This document shows positions 27,093 through 36,000 of a DNA stretch of 64,000 bases, one piece after another. A model generated the notes under the pieces. The model had not been told where the DNA came from and ran no database searches. It saw only the letters and a list, made by a program, of their open reading frames with translations. Source of the stretch: Cryobacterium roopkundense (GTDB lineage Bacteria; Actinomycetota; Actinomycetes; Actinomycetales; Microbacteriaceae); the NCBI RefSeq assembly GCF_014200405.1, contig NZ_JACHBQ010000001.1, positions 3,224,001 to 3,288,000 on the forward strand, given 5' to 3'. Each line of letters starts with the position of its first letter. Positions within the stretch are counted from its first letter, which is position 1. A program made the translations under genes and the position numbers.

Positions 27093-28262
27093 TCACTCAG
27101 GGGCGGGCACAACCGGCGCCGGGGCGACGAGCGCGTCGTTGCCGCCGGACTTCTGCACGGTGCCGAGCGCGGCATCCGCTGCCGCACACAACGCCTCGAA
27201 ATCGTGCCCGTGATCGAAGCTGTCGGCAATGCCAAAACTGGCGGTGAGGCGGATGCTCGACAGCCTCGAGAGCGGATTCTGCACCATGGCCGTGCGAATG
27301 CGGCCGGTGAGCACGAGCGCCTCCGAGGGAGACGTGGCCCGGGCGAGCACGACGAACCGCCCGGAATCACGATGCCCGATCAGGCTCATCACCGGCAACG
27401 CGAAGCGCAGCGTGCGCGCGAACTCGTTGATCGCATCGTCGCCGGCCCGGCGCCCGAAGGCCGCGTTGATCGCGGGCAGATTGTCGATCTCGGCGCCGAT
27501 CAGCGCGAGGCCGACGCCACGTTTGCAGGCCCTGTCGAGATGGTCGGTTCCGGCCTGGGCGAATGCGGACGGCGAGAGCACTCCCGCGGCAGAATGGATG
27601 CCTGTGGTCTGGTCCCCAACAGCGCTTCGCCCGCCCTGTTCGGCTCGCAGCACCGACACGGCGATCGTGGCCGCAATCACAAACGACATGTTCAGCAGCG
27701 CCGTGACCCCCTCGCCGAAGGAAGCGACGACGAGATCGTTCGCCACGACGAACAACACGGTCCGCACGAGCCCGAAGATCGCCACCGCTCCGAAGGCGCA
27801 CGCGAGGATACGGCCGTTCAGATTGCGGCGCAGGGCACCCCTGGCTGCTTCGGCACAGCCCAGGCCGCTCAGCAGCGCCACCGACGCCGGCAGCTCGGCG
27901 GCCGCCGTCCATTCCCGCTCGCCCGGCCCGTGCAGCAGGGTGGCCGCAAGCACGAAGCCCGCCACGAGCAGCACGACCCACAGCAGCGAACTCCGTCGGT
28001 TGTCAAGCCGCAGCCCCGACCAGAGCGCCCCGACCGCGATCACGATCGTGACGTGCCCCACCACCATGGGCCACCAGCCGTCGGGGCCGTGCATGTGCAG
28101 GTTGTACGACACCGCGGACATGACGGCCGCAATGTAGGCGACGCTCCAGATGCGACCCGGGCCGTCACTGCGCAAATAGGCGGTGTTGACCACGAACGAG
28201 ACCCCGCAGACGACCGTGACCAGGCCGCTCACCAGCATGAGCGTCGCCGCGTCGAGCGGCAT
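27093..28262 (-). CDS. Membrane protein with degenerate GGDEF domain
   Basis: 389 residues from ATG 28262; the start overlaps the kinase stop (TGATG). Six or so membrane helices cover residues 5-205. The C-terminal half follows the GGDEF fold (GVGLALIGAEIDNLPAINAAFGRRAGDD...) but the active-site loop reads HRDSGRF (~residue 294) instead of GGDEF, so diguanylate cyclase activity is unlikely. It may bind GTP or c-di-GMP or act by dimerisation. Third gene of the GGDEF-EAL / kinase operon. Confidence 0.8.
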   Translation of the reverse strand: MPLDAATLMLVSGLVTVVCGVSFVVNTAYLRSDGPGRIWSVAYIAAVMSAVSYNLHMHGPDGWWPMVVGHVTIVIAVGALWSGLRLDNRRSSLLWVVLLVAGFVLAATLLHGPGEREWTAAAELPASVALLSGLGCAEAARGALRRNLNGRILACAFGAVAIFGLVRTVLFVVANDLVVASFGEGVTALLNMSFVIAATIAVSVLRAEQGGRSAVGDQTTGIHSAAGVLSPSAFAQAGTDHLDRACKRGVGLALIGAEIDNLPAINAAFGRRAGDDAINEFARTLRFALPVMSLIGHRDSGRFVVLARATSPSEALVLTGRIRTAMVQNPLSRLSSIRLTASFGIADSFDHGHDFEALCAAADAALGTVQKSGGNDALVAPAPVVPAPE

Positions 28263-29914
28263 CAGGGGGCCGCCTCTGCGTGCGCCGCCCGGATGGGCAG
28301 CGTGGCGATGGCTGTCGTGCCCACCCCGAAGGTGGATTCGAGCCGCAGGTCCCCGCCGTGCCTGCGCATGATCTCCCGGCTGATGTTGAGCCCCAGCCCG
28401 GTGCCGTGCACGCTCGAGCCCCGCACCGAGTCGGCCCGATAGAACCGATTGAAAAGGTTCTGCTGCTCGTCGTCTGTCATTCCCCGGCCGGTGTCGGTCA
28501 CGCGCAACTCGGCCGAGTCAATCGTCGCGCTGAGCGTCACCGAGATACTGCCGGCGGCCACGTTGTACTTGACCGCGTTCGAGAGCACGTTGTCGACCAC
28601 CTGGCGCAGCCGAAAGGCATCCGCCGACACCTGCACAACGGGCAGGAGGCCCTGCACGAAGCGGATGCTGCGCTCGGCCGCCAGCGGAGCGAGCGACTCG
28701 ACCGCCTCGGCCACGATGGTGTCTAGGGTGCACGGAGCCGACACGATGGTCAGTTCGTTCTTGGCGGTGCTCGCGGTGGTGAGCAGGTCGGCCACGAGGG
28801 CCAGCAGGCGGTCAGCGTTCTTCGACGCCACCTCCAGCATGCGGCGCGTGGACGGGTCGAGGCTGTCGTCGTCGAGCGAGAGTTCGAGGTAGCCCAGGAT
28901 CGAGGTGAGCGGCGTGCGCAGCTCGTGGGAAACGGATGCCACGAGGTCATCCCTGGCGGTGATCGCCCGGATCTCGGCGGTCACGTCGCGCGTCACCATA
29001 ATGCCTCCGTCGGTGTTGCCCTTCTCATCGAGGATGGGGCGGGCCGAGATGAGCACGGCTAGCTGCGGTGTGCCCGGCTTCCCCAGCCACACCGTGAGCC
29101 GGTCGATGGTTTCCCCACGGAGGGCCCGCTGGTAGGGGGTGTCGGCGATCGAATACGGGGTGACGCGGTCTTCGTGGAACACGACGTGATGGGCGAGGTG
29201 GCCGTTGTCGTCGGCGCCGAATCGGCTGAAGAGCTCCCGCTGCGCCCGGTTGATGAAGTTCGTGCGCCCGGCGATGTCGAACCCGACCACACCGAAGTCC
29301 ACGGAGTTGAAGAGCGCATCAAGGATCGACTTCTGGCGGGTGGAGCGCCGCAGGGCGTCTTCGAACAGCACCGCCTGCTGGGTGAGAAGCACCCGCTGCG
29401 CCGCCGCCCGCCGGGTGGTGGCATACGTGGTGGCCGCCAGGAAGGCCAGGACGACCGGAAGGATGGCCAGACGCGGGATTTCATCCGGCGGCAGGTCTTC
29501 CCCGCGCAGGAAGAGCACACCGTAGAGCAGCAGGGTCGCCAGAACGACGCTGCCGGCGGCGCCGCGCGCCCCGAAATGGGTGGCGAGCCAGATCACCGGG
29601 AAGACCAGGAGGAAGGTGACACCGAGCAACGGTGCACCCTCGCGGGCCACGATGATGCCGATCAGGTCGAGAACCGGAATGACGGCGATCCAGCGTTTGT
29701 CCAGCCGGTGCCAGGGCACACCGGCCGACAGCCCGGTGGCCAGGAAGATCAGCATGACGCCGCCGAAATAGAGCGGATCGCGCAGCAGCTCGGGGAAGAC
29801 CACCGTGGAGACGAGCACGAGCACGAGAGTGGCCCCGGCGACGATCAGCTGGGTGAGGAAGACCGCTCGATTGATTGCCGTGCGACCCTCGTCGCGCGCC
29901 GCGCGAGTGGTCAC
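28262..29914 (-). CDS. PAS-domain membrane histidine kinase
   Basis: 550 residues. Five or six N-terminal membrane helices (~15-165), a PAS region (~200-310, FNSVDFGVVGFDIAGRTNFI), the HisKA dimerisation domain with SHELRTPLTSILGYLEL (H near 327), and a HATPase domain with VVDNVLSNAVKYN (N-box), DTGRGM (G1) and GTGLGL (G2). All catalytic motifs are intact. Start at 29914 overlaps the GGDEF-EAL stop by 4 bp. Likely partner of the OmpR-type regulator at 25615-26430, on the opposite strand in the same cluster (inference). Confidence 0.93.
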   Translation of the reverse strand: MTTRAARDEGRTAINRAVFLTQLIVAGATLVLVLVSTVVFPELLRDPLYFGGVMLIFLATGLSAGVPWHRLDKRWIAVIPVLDLIGIIVAREGAPLLGVTFLLVFPVIWLATHFGARGAAGSVVLATLLLYGVLFLRGEDLPPDEIPRLAILPVVLAFLAATTYATTRRAAAQRVLLTQQAVLFEDALRRSTRQKSILDALFNSVDFGVVGFDIAGRTNFINRAQRELFSRFGADDNGHLAHHVVFHEDRVTPYSIADTPYQRALRGETIDRLTVWLGKPGTPQLAVLISARPILDEKGNTDGGIMVTRDVTAEIRAITARDDLVASVSHELRTPLTSILGYLELSLDDDSLDPSTRRMLEVASKNADRLLALVADLLTTASTAKNELTIVSAPCTLDTIVAEAVESLAPLAAERSIRFVQGLLPVVQVSADAFRLRQVVDNVLSNAVKYNVAAGSISVTLSATIDSAELRVTDTGRGMTDDEQQNLFNRFYRADSVRGSSVHGTGLGLNISREIMRRHGGDLRLESTFGVGTTAIATLPIRAAHAEAAP

Positions 29915-32424
29915 GACAGCGGCCGCGAGACGGGCTCGGCCGGCTCGGCCTGGGTGTCGAGCACCGAGTCGAGGTCGTCGAGGTCGTCGTGGTCGGCAGG
30001 CTCGACGGGCTGCAGGGCCTGCACGGCCTGCACGGCCTGCACGGCCTGCACATCCTGGGCATCCTCTCGAACGTGTTGGGGAAGCACGGCGGCCAAGCCG
30101 TATTCGTCGAGGCGGGCCAGGGTCTCCTCGAGGCTCTGCGGCACTCCGTAGTGGAAGCCCTGAGCGCTGCGGATACCGAGCTCGACCAGCGAGCGCGCCA
30201 TGGCTGCGTTCTCCACGCCCTCGACGATCATGGAGTACTCTAATTTGTCGCCGAAGCCCTGCAGGGCGGTGAGGACTTCGCGCTGACGGATGTCTGCCAG
30301 GTCGTCCACGAGGCTTTTGTCGATTTTGAGGATGTCCATCGGCACGCGCACAAGGGAGTCCACCGAGGAGTCCTCCGAGCCGTAGTCGTCGAGGGCAATC
30401 ATGATTCCGATGTCACGCAGGTGGTCGACCTGCGCCCTGACCGCCAGCGAGACTTTGGCGACCGAGCGCTCATTCAGCTCAAGACACAGCGAGATGTCGG
30501 GATACCGGTGGGCGAGTTCCTCCAGGAAGGTGCCCAGGCGTTCCGGCATCACCTGCAGGGCCTCCACGTTCACCGTCATGCACACGATGCCCGGCTCGAG
30601 CAGACGAAATTCGGCCGCCGCAGCCATGGCCTTCTCGGCCACCTGGCGGGTCAGCGCGTCGAGAAGTCCCAGTCCCTTGGCCTTGGCCACGAGCGAGGGA
30701 GGCGAGAGCGCGCCGAGCTCCGGGTCGGTGAATCGCACGAGCGCCTCGAAGGCCCAAATCTGGCTTGTCACGAGGCTCACGATGGGCTGGTACGCCATTT
30801 CGAGCAGACCTTCCCTGATGGCTTCGGCCACGCTGTCGTTCACCTGCGGCGAGCCGTGCCCCGAAATGCTGATGCTGCTCTCGTGGGCGGGACCACCGCT
30901 GCGGCGGGATTTCTTGACCGCCAGCATGCTCTGGTCGGCATCGAGAACGAGCTGGGAGACATCCGTTTCGCGGTGCGCCGAATAGGCCAGGCCGATGCTG
31001 AGCAGGGGGCGCACGGTGTTCTGCCCGAGAATGAGTGGCTCGCCGGATGCCACGAGGATAGTTTCGGCGACTCCCTTGGCCTCTGCGAGGGACGACAGCC
31101 GGGTGAGGATGATGACGAACTCGTCTCCACCAACCCGGGCGACCACGTCGAAGGGGCGAACGGCGAGGCGGAGCCGGTTACCGAGGGCGCGCAGCACGTC
31201 GTCGCCGGCCTGGTGGCCCAGCCTGTCGTTGAGCCGTTTGAACTCGTCGAGGTCGAGGAAGAGCACCGCGAGGGCCTCGGAGTAGCTGCGGTGGTCGTTG
31301 ATGTTGGCGAGCGCCTCTTGGAAGGCACCGTAATTCGGCAGTCCGGTGAGCGGATCGGTGTTAGCCCGCAGGGTGAGGCCGCCGATATCGTCGCGGGCGC
31401 GCACCACCACGTCGGTCGTGTGCGCGAGGGCGTCGAGGGCGCGCTGATCGTCGGTGTTGAAGGCAACGTCCATGGCATCGCGGTGCGCCACGATGAAGAG
31501 CAGTTGGCCTTCCACGAGGGTGACGGCCGCGGCGATCTCGCGCGGGGACCCCGGATGGTTCTGGATGGTGACGGACTCGGCGCCGATCGCCTCGGCCACG
31601 GCGCGGCGCACGAGGTCGGCGAAGGACGCAGAGTCGGCCGCGTGGCCGAACGACTTCGCGTTGAGAGCGGCGGTTCCGCGGATGAGTCCGTTGAAGCGTC
31701 GGCGCATGTCCACGAGGCGCACGCTCGACTTGGTCGCCACGGCGAGCACCGTGAGCAGCAGCAGCACGGCGATGGCGTTGCGGGTCTGCACCTCCGCCCT
31801 GAAATACGGCAGGGCGGGGTCGTTCCAGAAGGCGGCGAGCGCGGTCAGCGACGCGGCGCCGGACAAGATGACAGCACCCCGCAACCGATTGGCCTGCGTG
31901 AACGCGCCGAGATCCCACGGCGCTGCGATGCTCAGCCTGCGGAGGGCCTCCACCAGCAGGGTGGCAACGACATACGAGAGGGCCGAGAGCAGCACGGCGA
32001 GCAGGATGGGGACATCCGCTGAACGCAGCCAGGAGAAGATGGTGAGGTTGAGGGCGGCTCCTGCCCCCACCAGACCTCCCGCGTAGAGGGCGATCGACCA
32101 GCGTCGGGTGCGGGCGAGGGCGCGCAGCAGTGCCCCGAGGGCGAGCACGCCCACCGCCGCTTCTGCGCCCAGGACCGGGGCCAGAATGGGAAGGGCGATG
32201 ATGGGAAGGCTGAAGGACATACTGCGAAACGGCACCCAGCCCACCCAGAACCGGTTGGATTCCAGAGCGACTACGCAACCGAACCCCACGAGGGCGATCA
32301 GCCAGTGCGCGTCGGATTGCCTGAGCATCCGCATCGCGGCGTCGATGATGACGGCGGCGCCGAAGGTCGCGAAAAGCACGAACCCCGCCCGTCGCACGCC
32401 ATCCCACACCCGATTGTGACTCAC
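29911..32424 (-). CDS. Membrane GGDEF-EAL protein (c-di-GMP turnover)
   Basis: 837 residues from GTG 32424. Eight or so membrane helices occupy residues ~10-235; a GAF-like spacer precedes the GGDEF domain. GGDEF is intact (~431-435) with an inhibitory-site RPFD five residues before it; the EAL domain has EALVRF (~558), ELNE, DDYG, LKIDKS and EGVEN, so both synthesis and hydrolysis of c-di-GMP look possible. The C-terminus carries a VQA repeat and an acidic DDLDDLD tail. First gene of the operon reaching 27093 and coupled to the kinase by a 4-bp overlap. Confidence 0.92.
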   Translation of the reverse strand: MSHNRVWDGVRRAGFVLFATFGAAVIIDAAMRMLRQSDAHWLIALVGFGCVVALESNRFWVGWVPFRSMSFSLPIIALPILAPVLGAEAAVGVLALGALLRALARTRRWSIALYAGGLVGAGAALNLTIFSWLRSADVPILLAVLLSALSYVVATLLVEALRRLSIAAPWDLGAFTQANRLRGAVILSGAASLTALAAFWNDPALPYFRAEVQTRNAIAVLLLLTVLAVATKSSVRLVDMRRRFNGLIRGTAALNAKSFGHAADSASFADLVRRAVAEAIGAESVTIQNHPGSPREIAAAVTLVEGQLLFIVAHRDAMDVAFNTDDQRALDALAHTTDVVVRARDDIGGLTLRANTDPLTGLPNYGAFQEALANINDHRSYSEALAVLFLDLDEFKRLNDRLGHQAGDDVLRALGNRLRLAVRPFDVVARVGGDEFVIILTRLSSLAEAKGVAETILVASGEPLILGQNTVRPLLSIGLAYSAHRETDVSQLVLDADQSMLAVKKSRRSGGPAHESSISISGHGSPQVNDSVAEAIREGLLEMAYQPIVSLVTSQIWAFEALVRFTDPELGALSPPSLVAKAKGLGLLDALTRQVAEKAMAAAAEFRLLEPGIVCMTVNVEALQVMPERLGTFLEELAHRYPDISLCLELNERSVAKVSLAVRAQVDHLRDIGIMIALDDYGSEDSSVDSLVRVPMDILKIDKSLVDDLADIRQREVLTALQGFGDKLEYSMIVEGVENAAMARSLVELGIRSAQGFHYGVPQSLEETLARLDEYGLAAVLPQHVREDAQDVQAVQAVQAVQALQPVEPADHDDLDDLDSVLDTQAEPAEPVSRPLS
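30016..30051 (-). repeat. 9-bp tandem repeat coding for Val-Gln-Ala
   Basis: Four copies of GGCCTGCAC (plus strand) encode repeated QAV/VQA units near the C-terminus of the GGDEF-EAL protein. An in-frame minisatellite that can change length without disrupting the frame; the adjacent GAGGTCGTC repeats at ~29970-29990 encode the acidic DDL tail. Confidence 0.8.
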
Positions 32425-32529
32425 ACGACCAAAGTTTAGTCCAGAGGGGACCCATTTCGGGGGCCAGTTCGCGCCACCGCCCCCGACCCGCTGCCCTCGT
32501 CGGTCGCACGGCGCCGGTCGCCCCCGCCG

Positions 32530-32577
32530 GGCGAGGCTCGACGGAGGAGCGCTTGGATCGAGCTCGTCGAGATGAGA
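32530..32577. repeat. Diverged REP-like palindrome after asd
   Basis: GGCTCGACGGAGGAGCG ... CGAGATGAGACC resembles the CTGGTCGAGGAGCG...GTCTCGAGACC palindromes near the IS110 element. It lies between the asd stop and the GGDEF-EAL start and could serve as a terminator for asd. Confidence 0.4.
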
Positions 32578-32625
32578 CCCCGCAAGCCACCCCCGACCCC
32601 GCTGTGACGAGGTATGCGGGGCGAG

Positions 32626-33699
<1,074 letters not shown>

Positions 33700-33734
33700 T
33701 TACGTCGAGCGCGGTACTGCGAGTGTCTTCGGGG

Positions 33735-33815
33735 GGCTAATTCAGGAGATTCTGCCAGATAGTGATCTGAAGGGGCTGAACTGGACCCGCCCGGTGCGTT
33801 CTTCCTGAATTAGCC
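33735..33815. repeat. Inverted repeat A in the ask-asd spacer
   Basis: Perfect 12-bp arms GGCTAATTCAGG (33735-33746) and CCTGAATTAGCC (33804-33815) flank a 57-bp core. Next to a second, larger inverted repeat; together they fill nearly the whole spacer. Confidence 0.85.
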
Positions 33816-33817
33816 AC

Positions 33818-33907
33818 CATAACTCCTGCAATTTCTGAAGCCGAAGAATCAGATCCGCGTAATGACGCGGGAGGTGGAAACTCAGCACTCAAATTGCAGG
33901 AGTTATG
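33818..33907. repeat. Inverted repeat B in the ask-asd spacer
   Basis: Perfect 17-bp arms CATAACTCCTGCAATTT (33818-33834) and its complement (33891-33907) flank a 56-bp core that itself holds the small hairpin CCGCGT-AATG-ACGCGG. The arm resembles that of repeat A (AATTCAGGAG versus AATTGCAGGAG). AT-rich relative to surroundings, so it may be a small mobile palindromic element. Confidence 0.85.
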
Positions 33908-33929
33908 ACGTGGGGGGAGGCGAGGGTGG

Positions 33930-35207
33930 CTAGCGGCCGGTGCCGCCGTGTACGGCGGCCGGCACGTCGCCGTCGAGCCCGAACGCCGTGTGCACCACGC
34001 GGAGGGCCTGGTTAATGGTGTCGGCGCGGGTGACGACGGAGATGCGGATCTCGCTCGTGGAGATCATCTCAATGTTGATTCCGGCTTCGTACAGCGCTTC
34101 GAACAGCTTCGCCGACACGCCAGTGTTGGTGCGCATGCCACCGCCCACGAGGGCGAGCTTGCCGATCTGGTCGTCGTACTGAAGGCTCTTGAAACCCACG
34201 TTCGACTGCTCGTTGGTGAGCGCCGTGAGCACCTGCTGGCCCTCGGACTTGGGCAGCGTGAACGAGATGTCGGTAAGACCCGTGGCCGCGGCGGAGACGT
34301 TCTGCACGATCATGTCAACGTTGGCGTTGGTTTTGGCCACGATCTTGAAGATGAGCGCGGCCTTTCCGGGAATGTCGGGAACGCCCACGACCGTGACCTT
34401 CGCTTCACTCAGGTCGGCGGCGATTCCGGCGATGATTGGCTCTTCCACTGTCTCTCCATTCGCGCGGGCAGTCTCGGCATTGAAGACGATGGTGCCGGTG
34501 TTGTTATTAAAGGACGACCGCACGTGCAGCGTCACGCCGTGGCGGCGGGCATATTCCACTGCACGTATATACAGAACCTTTGCGCCGGCGGCCGCGAGTT
34601 CGAGCATCTCTTCGCTCGAGACGCGGTCGAGCTTACGGGCATTCGGCACGACGCGAGGGTCCGCGGTGAAGACGCCATCGACATCCGTGTAGATCTCGCA
34701 GATATCTGCGTGGAGGGCCGCCGCGAGAGCCACGGCTGTGGTGTCCGAGCCGCCGCGGCCGAGGGTCGTAATGTCTTTGGTATCACGGTTGAAGCCCTGG
34801 AAGCCAGCCACGATGGCGACGGCGCCCTCGTCGAGAGCGTCACGGATGCGACCCGGGGTCACGTCGACGATACGCGCGGAGCCGTGGCTCGCGTCGGTGA
34901 TCATGCCGGCCTGGCTGCCGGTGAACGAGCGGGCGTCGTAGCCCATGCTCTTGATGGCCATCGCGAGCAGGGCCATGGAGATGCGTTCACCGGCCGTGAG
35001 CAGCATGTCGAGCTCGCGCGGGGCCGGCAGCGGCGTGACCTGGTGGGCGAGGTCGAGCAGCTCGTCGGTGGAGTCGCCCATGGCCGAGACAGCCACCACA
35101 ACCTCATTGCCGGCCTTGCGGGTGTCGACGATGCGCCGCGCAACCCGTTTGATGCTTTCGGCGTCGGCGACGGATGATCCGCCGAACTTCTGCACGATCA
35201 AAGCCAA
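33930..35207 (-). CDS. ask: Aspartate kinase
   Basis: 425 residues from TTG 35207 ([17 protein letters not shown]), chosen because AGGAG lies five bases upstream; a GTG at 35213 overlaps that site. Phosphorylates aspartate, first step to lysine/DAP, threonine and methionine. N-terminal kinase domain with [22 protein letters not shown] and [12 protein letters not shown]-terminal tandem ACT domains (from ~residue 265) for feedback by lysine and threonine, including [10 protein letters not shown]. The ACT part may also be made as a separate beta subunit from an internal start, as known in corynebacteria. Upstream of asd. Confidence 0.96.
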   Translation of the reverse strand: MALIVQKFGGSSVADAESIKRVARRIVDTRKAGNEVVVAVSAMGDSTDELLDLAHQVTPLPAPRELDMLLTAGERISMALLAMAIKSMGYDARSFTGSQAGMITDASHGSARIVDVTPGRIRDALDEGAVAIVAGFQGFNRDTKDITTLGRGGSDTTAVALAAALHADICEIYTDVDGVFTADPRVVPNARKLDRVSSEEMLELAAAGAKVLYIRAVEYARRHGVTLHVRSSFNNNTGTIVFNAETARANGETVEEPIIAGIAADLSEAKVTVVGVPDIPGKAALIFKIVAKTNANVDMIVQNVSAAATGLTDISFTLPKSEGQQVLTALTNEQSNVGFKSLQYDDQIGKLALVGGGMRTNTGVSAKLFEALYEAGINIEMISTSEIRISVVTRADTINQALRVVHTAFGLDGDVPAAVHGGTGR

Positions 35208-35251
35208 AGTCACTCCTGAGCTGGGGGGATTGGGGCTGCGCCCAAGCCCCC

Positions 35252-35257
35252 AGTATA
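35252..35257 (-). promoter_or_regulatory. ask: Candidate -10 box for ask
   Basis: TATACT on the minus strand, 45 bp before the ask start, followed by a GC-rich leader with GGGGCTGCGCCCAAGCCCC hairpin (35232-35250). The matching -35 (TGGGCA, 18-bp spacing) is weak. Confidence 0.4.
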
Positions 35258-35335
35258 AATGTCACGCCTGATCGGTGCCCACCATGTGACGCCTCGCGAC
35301 GTGCCGGGGCATCCGCTCGCTGGGCCCACCTTGTG

Positions 35336-35369
35336 AACGCAGGCCCAGTTTCTAGACTGGGCCCGCGTT
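35336..35369 (-). terminator. Hairpin after recR
   Basis: Arms AACGCAGGCCCAGT and ACTGGGCCCGCGTT pair at 13 of 14 positions around a TTCTAG loop, about 30 bp past the recR stop. No U-run, as is common in high-GC actinobacteria. Confidence 0.6.
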
Positions 35370-35397
35370 CCGGGCCCGGGCCCCGTGCAGAGGGAGG

Positions 35398-35997
35398 CTA
35401 GTGGGTGACCTCGCGGCGGCCCTCGAAGGCGCGGCCGAGGGTGACCTCGTCGGCGTATTCGAGGTCGCCACCGACCGGGAGGCCCGATGCGAGGCGGGTG
35501 ACCTTGATCTCGAGTGTCGTGAGCAGGCGTGACAGGTAGGTGGCGGTCGCCTCTCCCTCAAGGTTCGGGTCCGTGGCGATGATGACTTCCTGCACGGTGT
35601 TGTCGGCGAGGCGCTGCATGAGCTGGCGAATGCGCAGGTCGTCGGGCCCGACCCCGTCGATGGGACTGATCGCCCCGCCGAGCACGTGGTACAGACCTTT
35701 GAACTCGCGGGTACGCTCGATCGCAACGACATCCTTGGCCTCTTCAACCACGCAGATGAGCGCGGGGTTGCGGCGCGGATCCCGGCAGATCAGGCAGGTG
35801 GGCTGCTCCGACACGTTGCCGCAAATGTCACAGAATCGCACCTTGTCCCGCACCTCGAGCAACACGTTGGCGAGGCGCGTCACATCTACCTTCTCGGTCT
35901 GCAGAATGTGGAACGCGATGCGCTGCGCTGACTTCGGCCCGATCCCCGGCAGCTGCCCGAGCTCGTCGATCAGTTCCTGAACGATGCCTTCGTACAT
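35398..35997 (-). CDS. recR: Recombination mediator RecR
   Basis: 199 residues from ATG 35997 ([30 protein letters not shown]). Helix-hairpin-helix at the N-terminus, zinc finger with CDICGN and CLICRDPRR (~56-75), Toprim domain with [12 protein letters not shown] and [15 protein letters not shown]. Works with RecF/RecO to load RecA on gapped DNA. Begins 3 bp after dnaX, the standard pairing in bacteria. Confidence 0.97.
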   Translation of the reverse strand: MYEGIVQELIDELGQLPGIGPKSAQRIAFHILQTEKVDVTRLANVLLEVRDKVRFCDICGNVSEQPTCLICRDPRRNPALICVVEEAKDVVAIERTREFKGLYHVLGGAISPIDGVGPDDLRIRQLMQRLADNTVQEVIIATDPNLEGEATATYLSRLLTTLEIKVTRLASGLPVGGDLEYADEVTLGRAFEGRREVTH

Positions 35998-36000
35998 GGC

